From assembly GCF_002742645.2 (NCBI RefSeq), contig NZ_CP033875.1:310001-374000 (forward strand): DNA of 64,000 nt. Direction: 5' to 3'. Under the pieces are notes generated by a model that worked only from the letters and a program-made list of their open reading frames with translations, was not told the origin of the DNA and did not search any database. This document shows, one piece after another, positions 44,807 through 51,946 of this stretch (position 1 is the stretch's first letter; each line of letters begins with the position of its first letter). Source of the stretch: Caulobacter sp. FWC26 (GTDB lineage: Bacteria > Pseudomonadota > Alphaproteobacteria > Caulobacterales > Caulobacteraceae). The position numbers were made by a program, and so were the translations under genes.

Positions 44807-45271
44807 ATGCCGACTGACCTTCGGGCCCTTGTCGCGCCGCTGAAGCTGCTGGCTCCGGCGTTGGTTCCGTCCTGGAACTTCTTCGACGTGATCGCGCCTG
44901 CGCCGCGCGTCGAGTACGCCCTGCTGGCTTCGCCCGGCGACGCGAGCGGAACTTGGCGGGTGTTTCGGCCACGGCCTGAGCGCGTGTCGCTGGCGCGGAT
45001 GGCGCGCCGGCTGTTGTGGAACCCGCGCTGGAACCAGAGCCTGTTCGTCATGAGCTGCGCCGAGCGGCTGGCCGAGGATCGCACGCCCGAGCATAGCGAG
45101 GCTGAGCTCTTCAAGCGCATCGCCGCCGATCTGGCCGCAGAGCCCGCAGACCCGGCCCGTCCCTGGCTGTGCTTTCGTCTCGTGTTCGTACATCGCGAGG
45201 GCGAAACCCTGACCGAGGAGGTGATGGTCCAGCCCGCCCCACGGCGGCTGGCGGAGATCGACATCCGATGA
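44807..45271 (+). CDS. Conserved-looking protein of unknown function, paired with HTTM-like gene
   Basis: 154 residues, soluble, no signal. It has a hydrophobic, Trp-containing start (LAPALVPSWNFFDVIAPAPRVEYAL), then ARRLLWNPRWNQSLFVMSCAERLAED and a C-terminal beta segment (CFRLVFVHREGETLTEEVMV). I recognise no family. Its TGA overlaps the ATG of the next gene (45268-45271), so the two are translationally coupled and probably act together. Confidence 0.75.
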   Translation: MPTDLRALVAPLKLLAPALVPSWNFFDVIAPAPRVEYALLASPGDASGTWRVFRPRPERVSLARMARRLLWNPRWNQSLFVMSCAERLAEDRTPEHSEAELFKRIAADLAAEPADPARPWLCFRLVFVHREGETLTEEVMVQPAPRRLAEIDIR

Positions 45272-45948
45272 GCCTCGAGCTGGCGCGTCGCCTCGTCGAG
45301 ATCCTGCTGGCCCTGGCGCTGATCCAGCAGAGCGTGGAGCATCTGCGCGGGTTCCGAGACGAGCGGATCCTGTTCTCCGCGCGGATCGTCCTGGCGATCC
45401 TGGTGCTGGCCGGCGTCGCGGGCCCCTGGCCGCTGGTCGGGCTGGCCGGACTGTCGCTGCTGATCCTCCACCGCTTCCAGGGGCCCTATAACGGCGGTAG
45501 CGACCGCATGGGGCTCTTGATCCTGTGGAGCCTGACGCTGTCGAGCTTGGCGCCGACGCCGATGCTGGCCGAGCTGGCCTTCGGCTATCTGGGCGCGCAA
45601 CTGACCCTGTCCTATTTCATCTCGGGCTGGGTGAAGGTGGTGAACCCGGACTGGCGCTCGGGGCGGGCGCTGCGGGATGTGTTCCAGTTCTCGGCCTATC
45701 CGGTCGCCGAAAGCCTGCGCGGGTTCGCCCATCGGCCGCGTCTGCTGCGCGCGATGTCGTGGGCCGTGATGGGCTTCGAGCTCGTGTTTCCGTTGACCCT
45801 GCTGTGGCCGCCGGCCTTGGCGGCGGGCTTGGTCGTGGCCGGGACGTTCCACCTGGCCAACGCGTGCCTGTTCGGGCTCAACCGCTTCTTCTGGACGTGG
45901 CTGAGCGCCTATCCGGCCATCCTGTGGCTGCAGGGACGTGTCTTTTAG
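45268..45948 (+). CDS. HTTM-like multi-pass membrane protein
   Basis: 226 residues with about six membrane segments. The stretches ILHRFQGPYNGGSDRMGLL, FISGWVKVVNPDWRSGRALR and FELVFPLTLLWPP, then NACLFGLNRFFWTWLSAYPA, resemble the HTTM (vitamin K-dependent carboxylase-like) membrane region and its bacterial homologues, in which the GSD motif and SGxxKxxxPxWRxG are characteristic. No DCC thioredoxin-like partner is adjacent; instead an unknown soluble protein is coupled to it. Function unknown. Confidence 0.78.
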   Translation: MSLELARRLVEILLALALIQQSVEHLRGFRDERILFSARIVLAILVLAGVAGPWPLVGLAGLSLLILHRFQGPYNGGSDRMGLLILWSLTLSSLAPTPMLAELAFGYLGAQLTLSYFISGWVKVVNPDWRSGRALRDVFQFSAYPVAESLRGFAHRPRLLRAMSWAVMGFELVFPLTLLWPPALAAGLVVAGTFHLANACLFGLNRFFWTWLSAYPAILWLQGRVF

Positions 45949-47036
45949 GCGGCCGTCTTCTTGCGCAGGCGGGCCAGACGCCGCAGCCGTCGCCAGAAGC
46001 GGGTCTTTTCCGGCTCGGGATAGGGCTGCAGGTTGCGGAAGAACTCCTCGGCGCAGGCGCGCCACGAGAACCGCTCGGCGAACTTGCGGACCACGGTGCG
46101 GTCCAGGTCCAGGCACGCCAGGCACGCCTCGCGCAGGCCTTCGGTCTGGCCGGGCGCGAGGACGCCGGCGTTGGAGCCGGGGATGATGTCCACCGGACCC
46201 GGAGCCGAGAACGCCGCCACCGGCACGCCGGCGGCCATGGCTTCCAGGATGACAAGGCCGAAGGTGTCGGTCAGCGAGGGGAAGCAGAACACGTCGGCGC
46301 AGCCGAAATAGCGGCCCAGCTCGTCGCCGAACTTGGCGCCCAGGAACTTCACCTCGGGATACTTCTCGGCCAGCTCTTCGCGCTGGGGGCCGTCGCCGAT
46401 GACGACCTTGGTGCCCGGCAAGTCAAGGCTGGCGAAGGCCTCGATGTTCTTCTCCACGGCCACGCGGCCGACATTGAGGAAGATCGGCCGGGCCAGGCCC
46501 TCGAACAGGTCCGGCTCATCCGGCTGGCGGGGCTTGAAGATGTCGGTGTCCACGCCGCGCGACCACGGCGAGAGGTTGCGGAAGCCGTGCTTGGCCAGCT
46601 CGTCGCGCATGGTGGGCGTGGCCACCATCAGGCGACCCGACGGCTTGTGGAACCAGCGCATGTAGGTGTAGCCGGCCGCCAGCGGCAGCGGCAGGCGGGC
46701 CGAGACATATTCAGGGAACTTGGTGTGGTAGCTGGTCGTGAACGGCAGCTTCCACTCCAGACAGATCCGCCGCGCGGCCAGGCCGATCGGTCCCTCGGTG
46801 GCGATGTGGATCGCCTCGGGCTCGAACAGCTTGAAGCGCTCCTGCACCGGCTCATAGGCGCCGATGGCCAGCTTGATCTCGGGATAGGTCGGCAGCGGGA
46901 AGGTCGGGAACTGGTCGGGGCTGACCACGTCGACGATGTGGCCCATCGCGCGCAGCTCCTCGACCACGCGGGTCAGAGTCCGCACCACCCCGTTGACCTG
47001 GGGCTCCCACGCATCGGTCGCAAGCAGAATTCGCAT
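45945..47036 (-). CDS. Glycosyltransferase, GT4 family (diacylglycerol glycosyltransferase-like)
   Basis: 363 residues with two Rossmann domains. Signs are LATDAWEPQVNGVVRTLTRV (the NGV loop), SRGVDTDIFKPR, FLNVGRVAVEKNIEAF (nucleotide-sugar site), and the Ex7E-type motif in FPSLTDTFGLVILEA. The upstream gene, ending one base into this one, is a metallophosphoesterase of the PlcP/LpxH group. That pairing is known from phosphate-starved marine and soil alphaproteobacteria, where PlcP releases diacylglycerol from phospholipid and Agt glycosylates it. Assignment to that role is inference from the pair. Confidence 0.88.
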   Translation of the reverse strand: MRILLATDAWEPQVNGVVRTLTRVVEELRAMGHIVDVVSPDQFPTFPLPTYPEIKLAIGAYEPVQERFKLFEPEAIHIATEGPIGLAARRICLEWKLPFTTSYHTKFPEYVSARLPLPLAAGYTYMRWFHKPSGRLMVATPTMRDELAKHGFRNLSPWSRGVDTDIFKPRQPDEPDLFEGLARPIFLNVGRVAVEKNIEAFASLDLPGTKVVIGDGPQREELAEKYPEVKFLGAKFGDELGRYFGCADVFCFPSLTDTFGLVILEAMAAGVPVAAFSAPGPVDIIPGSNAGVLAPGQTEGLREACLACLDLDRTVVRKFAERFSWRACAEEFFRNLQPYPEPEKTRFWRRLRRLARLRKKTAA

Positions 47037-47860
47037 CAGGCGGCGGCCGGCTCCGGCAGCGGCTCATCCGAGGGGGCGGCGGGCGCGCGGTCGATCACCG
47101 ACCACGAGCGCATCTTGGCCCATTCGAGAATTTCCAGGCGCCCGTCCGCGTGCTCGGCCAGGGCCGTGCAGCTTTCCACCCAGTCGCCGTCATTGACGTA
47201 GTGGATGCCGTCGATGTCGCGCATCTCGGCCTTGTGGATGTGACCACAGATCACACCGTCCACCCCGCGACGTCGGGCCTCGTCGGCCACGGCGGCCTCG
47301 AAGTTCTCGATGAACTGCAACGCGTTCTTCACCTTGACCTTCAGATAGGCCGAGAAACTCCAGTATCCGAATCCCAGGCGGCGCCGCAGGCGATTCACCA
47401 AGGTGTTCAGCATGAGGATGGTTCTATAGGACCAATCCCCGAGGAAGGCGAGCCACTTGGCGTGTTGCACAACGCCGTCGAATTCGTCGCCGTGCACCAC
47501 CAGGTAGCGCTTGCCGGCCGCCGTCTCGTGGATCATGTCGCGCGCCACCACCACGCCGCCGAAGTGGACGCCGCAGAACTCGCGCACCCGATCGTCGTGG
47601 TTGCCGGGCACATAGATCACCTCGGTGCCCTTGCGGGCCATGCGCAGGATCTTCTGGACCACGTCGTTGTGCGCCTGGGGCCAGTGCCAGCCGCCGCGCA
47701 GCTTCCAGCCGTCGATGATGTCGCCCACCAGATAGAGCTTGTCGCACTCGATGTGACGGATGAAGTCCAGCAAGAGCTCGGCCTGACAGCCGCGTGTGCC
47801 CAGGTGCAGGTCGCTGATGAACACGGCGCGGTAGTGGCGGACGGCGACGTGGGCGCTCAT
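47036..47860 (-). CDS. Metallophosphoesterase, PlcP/LpxH-like
   Basis: 274 residues with all calcineurin-fold motifs: FISDLHLGTRGC, LVGDIIDGWKL, VPGNHDD, VVHGDEFDG and ICGHIHKAEM. It resembles UDP-2,3-diacylglucosamine hydrolases, but the length and the operon with a GT4 glycosyltransferase point to the PlcP branch (Mn-dependent phospholipase C in lipid remodelling). Overlap with the glycosyltransferase gene is one base. Divergent from a TetR regulator 263 bases away. The known PhoB link of such genes could not be confirmed by a clear Pho box. Confidence 0.88.
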   Translation of the reverse strand: MSAHVAVRHYRAVFISDLHLGTRGCQAELLLDFIRHIECDKLYLVGDIIDGWKLRGGWHWPQAHNDVVQKILRMARKGTEVIYVPGNHDDRVREFCGVHFGGVVVARDMIHETAAGKRYLVVHGDEFDGVVQHAKWLAFLGDWSYRTILMLNTLVNRLRRRLGFGYWSFSAYLKVKVKNALQFIENFEAAVADEARRRGVDGVICGHIHKAEMRDIDGIHYVNDGDWVESCTALAEHADGRLEILEWAKMRSWSVIDRAPAAPSDEPLPEPAAA

Positions 47861-48123
47861 GGTCGAATCCCCCTCGCGGCCGCTGCAGATCGCTCCGTCC
47901 CCGGATCGGCGCGATGGCGGCCAGTGGGTGGCGATTAAGCCGATTGCATGTCGCTTTGATGAAGCTCGTCCGATCGTGCGCCGCGGCAGGCCTCCCCTAC
48001 GTAAGCCTGGAAAACACGCAGTTTCGACCTAAATGTCAAAAACCTGACCCGCGCCCGAAGCCTTTCACTGCAAGGGCCCGCTGGCCTGTTGCGGTGCAGC
48101 ATGGTGCGCACTAGATCAACCGC

Positions 48124-48753
48124 ATGGACGCCGCCCGCCTCGCCAAGGACACCCGCAAGTCGCAGAAGACGCGCGCGCGGATTCTCGACCGGGCGATGCA
48201 TCTGTTCGCCGAGATCGGCTATCACGCGGCCACCAACCCGGCCATCGCCGACGCTGCGGGCCTGACGCGCGGGGCGATGCTCTATCACTTCCCCACCCGC
48301 GAGGCCCTGGTCGAGGCCGCCGTGGCTCATATCCAGGCCGAGCGCTCGGCCCTGTTCCGCGCCGCCGCCGACAGCCTGCCGCCTGGCGCCGACGTCACCG
48401 AGCACGCGATCGACAGCTATTGGGATCTGCTGCACAGCGTGCCCTTCACCGCCTTCGCCGAGCTGGAGGCCGCTGGCCGCACCGACCCGGCCATCCATGC
48501 TCTGCTGGCGCCCGCTCAGGCCGAGTTCGACCGCGCCCAGGCCGGCGACCATTTCCTGAAGATTCTTCATGCCGGCGCCGGTCCCCGCTTCCAGGCCAGC
48601 CGAGACCTCGCCCGCTTCATGCTGGAGGGCCTGGCCCGCACCACCCTGACCTACGACAAGGACGGCCGGAAGGAGCGCCTGCTAGCGGTGATCAAGCGCG
48701 CCACGCACATGCTGAACCGCAAGGGCGACATACAGGATCTATGGCCGGAGTAG
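48124..48753 (+). CDS. TetR-family transcriptional regulator
   Basis: 209 residues. The N-terminal HTH is RILDRAMHLFAEIGYHAATN then LTRGAMLYHFPTREALVEAA; the rest is an all-helical ligand domain. The long gap to the divergent metallophosphoesterase gene (263 bases) holds no other gene. Ligand and targets are unknown. Confidence 0.9.
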   Translation: MDAARLAKDTRKSQKTRARILDRAMHLFAEIGYHAATNPAIADAAGLTRGAMLYHFPTREALVEAAVAHIQAERSALFRAAADSLPPGADVTEHAIDSYWDLLHSVPFTAFAELEAAGRTDPAIHALLAPAQAEFDRAQAGDHFLKILHAGAGPRFQASRDLARFMLEGLARTTLTYDKDGRKERLLAVIKRATHMLNRKGDIQDLWPE

Positions 48754-48778
48754 GGGGCTCCGGGCAGGCGATGAGACC

Positions 48779-49010
48779 GGGAAGGTCGGGCTTCTGGGGG
48801 GGGCGTTAGACGCTGCTCACGACCCTGGTCGGATATTTCAACGAACGACCTCCTCGGCGAATGCCGGGGCCCAGATTCATCTGGGGCGGCTGGGGATGAT
48901 GCGACGTCACGCGGCGCTTATCGGACAGCGACTGGCGGGTTCGATCTGGATCCCGGCATTCGCCGGGAAGGTCGGGTTTCTGGAGGGGTGTTAGGCGCTG
49001 CTCACCACCC
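48779..49010. repeat. Composite intergenic repeat (direct and inverted)
   Basis: Two direct repeats of nearly 50 bases begin GGGAAGGTCGGG at 48779 and 48965 and end GCTGCTCAC-GACCC/CACCC. Between them lie 22-base inverted arms at 48855-48876 and 48944-48965 (CGGCGAATGCCGGG.. and ..CCCGGCATTCGCCG, 20 of 22 positions pairing). The whole fills the gap 48754-49049; I see no gene in it. Confidence 0.7.
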
Positions 49011-49049
49011 ATCACAGACCTTCGATCCGTCCGCTTTTGGCAGCGATCG

Positions 49050-49274
49050 CTAACCCGTGCGCTTGGCCGTCCAGGGCTTGAACAGGGCGATCCACAGCGC
49101 CAGCACCGCGACATAGGAGATGAGCTGCGCCGACGGGGAGATCGGGCCGAGGCTGCCGTGCAGCGCGGCGATCAGCGTCACCCAGAGCGGAATCGCGTTG
49201 GCGACACAGGCCAGCCAGGCCGAAAGGCTCTGGCCGTGATCGACGGGCGCGGCGGCGGCGCTAGGCTTGGACAT
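49050..49274 (-). CDS. Small membrane protein
   Basis: 74 residues, two predicted membrane segments (LACVANAIPLWVTLIAALHG and LISYVAVLALWIALFKPW). No known family. Supported by hydrophobic pattern and a clean frame; the ATG is the first in frame. Confidence 0.6.
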   Translation of the reverse strand: MSKPSAAAAPVDHGQSLSAWLACVANAIPLWVTLIAALHGSLGPISPSAQLISYVAVLALWIALFKPWTAKRTG

Positions 49275-49922
49275 CGTCTCCCGCTCCGGACGTGAAACCG
49301 AGCGTCACCCAACCGCGCGGGCCCGCGCCGATCAAACCAGTTCCGCTGAGGCGGGCGATAGCGCGGCTGAACGACCGTGGCCCTCGACGGGGATCGAGGA
49401 CGCCCAATCCCCGTCATCGGCGGCGCCAGAGTCCATGAAATCAGAGGCTTGCGATTTTTCAGCGCCGCTGAATCATCCGCGTTGAAATCACCCTCACAAT
49501 GCTTCCACCTCGTCGCGAGGAAGGGGCGCATGGCCAGCGACCATTTGCGGCGGCGGGGGGCGGTCGAGCGGGGACAGGTTCGAGGGGGATACTCGGACGG
49601 TCCGGGGATCTGGTTGCTGGCCAGACCCGCCCGCCGTCGGCGTGGTCGAGGGAAAGGGTTCGTCCCTCTTCGATCGCCGGGCGATGCCGGAAACGGAAGC
49701 GCCCGGGTCCCGGTAAGGCCCGAACAGGGCCACCTTCCCGGGACGCTGGCGGACAACGGCTGCGCGGAGCGTCGGGCTTCGTCGAAACGGTATTTATCAA
49801 TCAACTCCGGACGGATGTCCGGCGCTCCGCATCCCTTTCTAGACCTTCAGCGGCGAGCCGCGTGAAGTGGCGGCGGCGCGCCCAAATCCTCCCCAGTTGG
49901 GAGAGGATTGTCTAGCGCCCCC
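49275..49922. other. Gap of about 650 bases without a recognisable gene
   Basis: Several open frames of 80-200 codons overlap here on both strands, but their translations are Arg/Pro/Ser-rich and show no fold or family, so I do not call any. A palindrome TTCAGCG-C-CGCTGAA lies near 49459. The stretch could hold a decayed gene or an RNA I cannot recognise. Confidence 0.5.
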
Positions 49923-50402
49923 TCACGTCGGCGCGATCGGCAGGGCGGTGGTGAACTTGATCTGCTCCATGGCGAAGCTGGACGAGACGTCGGTCAGCGG
50001 GGCGGTGGCGATCAGCCGTTTGTAGAAGCGGTCATAGGCGGCGATGTCCTTGACCACGACCTTGAGGAGATAGTCGACATCACCGCTCATCCGGTAGAAC
50101 TCGACCACCTCGGGCAGGGCGCTGGCGCCGGTGGCGAACTGGTTCAGCCAGCCCTCGTCGTGGTGGCCGGTCTTGACGGCGACGAAGACGGTCAGGCCCA
50201 GGTCGAGGGCCTCGCGGTCCAAGAGGGCGACGCGGGCGGTGATGACCCCGGCGTCCTGCAGGCGGCGCACCCGCTTCCAGCAGGGGGTCTGGCTCAGACC
50301 CACCCGCTCAGCCAGCTCGGCGATGGGGACGGTGGCGTCCTCCTGCAGGATAGCCAGCAGGCGACGGTCAATTTGATCGAGATCAATCATCTCGAAGTCC
50401 AC
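49923..50402 (-). CDS. Lrp/AsnC-family transcriptional regulator
   Basis: 159 residues. N-terminal HTH (DLDQIDRRLLAILQEDATVP, LAERVGLSQTPCWKRVRRLQ) then the RAM ligand domain (VFVAVKTGHHDEGWLNQFAT, VVEFYRMSGDVDYLLKVVVK). The family senses amino acids and often controls a divergent exporter or catabolic gene. Divergent from a small DUF6356-like protein and a YeiH-type exporter. ATG 50390 is an alternative start. Confidence 0.93.
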   Translation of the reverse strand: MDFEMIDLDQIDRRLLAILQEDATVPIAELAERVGLSQTPCWKRVRRLQDAGVITARVALLDREALDLGLTVFVAVKTGHHDEGWLNQFATGASALPEVVEFYRMSGDVDYLLKVVVKDIAAYDRFYKRLIATAPLTDVSSSFAMEQIKFTTALPIAPT

Positions 50403-50409
50403 CCTCAGA

Positions 50410-50424
50410 GAGAATTTTATTCTC
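50410..50424. promoter_or_regulatory. Candidate Lrp operator
   Basis: GAGAAT, spacer TTT, ATTCTC: a perfect 15-bp palindrome, eight bases upstream of the Lrp-type gene and 91 upstream of the divergent gene. AT-rich centre and symmetry suit the Lrp/AsnC family. Confidence 0.6.
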
Positions 50425-50514
50425 CGTATCGCGGAAATGGTAACCTTTCAAACAATGTCTTTCTCCGAATCCACGGCATCCTAGAACGCCTCGGTTTCAG
50501 CCAGCGGGGCTCCC

Positions 50515-50775
50515 ATGGACCTGTCGTTCACGCGTCATCCCAAATCGGTCGGCGAGACCTATGGCCAGCACATGGGCGTGGCCTGGAGCTTTGGCTTCAC
50601 CCTGCTGGGCGCGGGCCTGGCCTGCATCATCCACGGCATCCTGCCGTTCGCCTTCGAGCGCACTGGCAGCCAGACCGTGCGCCGCCTGCACGAGCGTCTG
50701 AGCAACCGTTGCGCCAAGGCCGACGCCCACTTCGCCGCCGCCGCCTCGATGAACGGCGAAACCGTCCGCGGATGA
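50515..50775 (+). CDS. Small DUF6356-like membrane protein
   Basis: 86 residues: a polar start (DLSFTRHPKSVGETYGQHM), one to two hydrophobic segments (AWSFGFTLLGAGLACIIHGI), then a basic helix (RRLHERLSNRCAKADAHF). It matches the small DUF6356 layout. Its TGA overlaps the ATG of the YeiH-type gene, so the pair is translationally coupled. Confidence 0.82.
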   Translation: MDLSFTRHPKSVGETYGQHMGVAWSFGFTLLGAGLACIIHGILPFAFERTGSQTVRRLHERLSNRCAKADAHFAAAASMNGETVRG

Positions 50776-51773
50776 CCGCCGCGGCCCTGCGCCTGAACGC
50801 CGTCCGCATCGGGCCGGGCCTCTTGGCCGGGCTCCTGATGGCGGTGCTGGCCAAGCTGCTGTCTCAGAGCCTCCACGCTCCCGCGCCTCTGCTCGCGGTG
50901 GCGCTGGGCATGATGCTGGGCGCTCTGGGCCTGCAGGGACAACTGGGCGCGGGCCTTGATCTCTTCGCCAAGCCGGGCCTGCGGTTGGGCGTGGCCATGA
51001 TGGGCGCCCAGATCAGTTGGACGGAGTTCGCCGCCCTGGGCGGTCCGGCCGTGCTGGCCAGCGGCGCGGTGGTGCTGGGCGGCCTCGGGATCGGGGCTCT
51101 GGCCGGCGCGGCCCTGGGTCTGCCGTTGGCCGAGGCGCTGATCGCGGCGGCCGCGTGCTCGATCTGCGGAGCCTCGGCGGCGCTGGCCGCCTCGCAAGCC
51201 GCCCCGTCCAGCCCCGAGAACCAGCGCACGACGGCGCTGGTCATCGTCGGGGTCAACCTGCTCTCGACCGTGGCCATGCTGGCCTATCCGCCGGTCGCCA
51301 ACGCCCTGGGCCTGACGGCGCACCAGGCCGGGGTGTTCTTCGGCCTGTCGATCCACGACGTCGCGCAAGTCGCTGGGGCGGGCGCCTCGGTGTCGCCGGA
51401 GGTGGCCGGGACAGCGGCGCTGGCCAAGCTGTCGCGGATCCTTTGGCTGGGCCCTGCCGTGGTGTTGATCGGCCTGATGCTGACCCGCACCTCGGAAGGC
51501 GGCCGCGTCTCGGGTCTGCAAGCCCCGCCGCTGTTCGTCTGGGGTTTCGCGGCCCTGGCCGCAGCCCGGGGCCTCAATCTGATCCCGCCGTCTCTGGTGT
51601 CGGTCCTCGCGGCTTGCTCCAGCTTCCTGCTGCTGGCCGGGGTCGGGGCCATCTCGGCCAAGCTCGGCCCCAAGGCCCTGCTCGAGGTCAAGCCGCGCCT
51701 GGCGATCCTGCTGGTGACGCTCACGGTGGCCGTGGCGATCCTTGCCTACGCCCTGACGAGGATTTTCTTCTAA
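50772..51773 (+). CDS. YeiH-family putative sulfate exporter (UPF0324)
   Basis: 333 residues from ATG 50772; the frame is open far upstream only because of the high GC content. Ten or so membrane segments. Family marks: LLAVALGMMLGALGLQ, LDLFAKPGLRLGVAMMG, AAACSICGASAALAASQA, FGLSIHDVAQVAGAG and LAKLSRILWLGPAVV. The family is linked to export of sulfite, sulfate or taurine breakdown products in some bacteria. Operon with the DUF6356-like gene and divergent from an Lrp-type regulator, hence probably amino-acid or sulfonate induced (inference). Confidence 0.9.
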   Translation: MTAAALRLNAVRIGPGLLAGLLMAVLAKLLSQSLHAPAPLLAVALGMMLGALGLQGQLGAGLDLFAKPGLRLGVAMMGAQISWTEFAALGGPAVLASGAVVLGGLGIGALAGAALGLPLAEALIAAAACSICGASAALAASQAAPSSPENQRTTALVIVGVNLLSTVAMLAYPPVANALGLTAHQAGVFFGLSIHDVAQVAGAGASVSPEVAGTAALAKLSRILWLGPAVVLIGLMLTRTSEGGRVSGLQAPPLFVWGFAALAAARGLNLIPPSLVSVLAACSSFLLLAGVGAISAKLGPKALLEVKPRLAILLVTLTVAVAILAYALTRIFF

Positions 51774-51821
51774 AGACAAGCCTTGGCTGAGAACGAAAGC
51801 CGCTCCATGGTCCGCATTGAG

Positions 51822-51865
51822 AGCCTGTCCGCTTCGGATCTCGATCCGAAGCGGTTAAACAGGCT
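51822..51865. repeat. Long inverted repeat upstream of the permease gene
   Basis: Inner arms CCGCTTCGGATC and GATCCGAAGCGG (12 bp, perfect, 2-base spacer, 51829-51854) are extended by outer arms AGCCTGT (51822-51828) and ACAGGCT (51859-51865). It can fold into a strong hairpin between the YeiH-type gene and the permease gene, as a terminator without a U-run or as an operator. Confidence 0.6.
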
Positions 51866-51946
51866 CGCTACAATTTGCAGAGCATGGCGGACGCCGAAAC
51901 CGCTGACACTTTCGGCTGCCATGCTCTGGTCGGAGGGACCCGAAAA

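Noticed and set aside
48032..48049. Possible Pho box near ATGTCAAAAACCTGACCC upstream of the PlcP-like gene
   Set aside because: Only the first repeat fits CTGTCAT; the second half matches poorly and the orientation is toward the TetR gene.
49908..50771. N-terminal extension of the YeiH-type gene by 288 codons
   Set aside because: It would cross the Lrp-type gene and the small DUF6356-like gene; the family begins at 50772.
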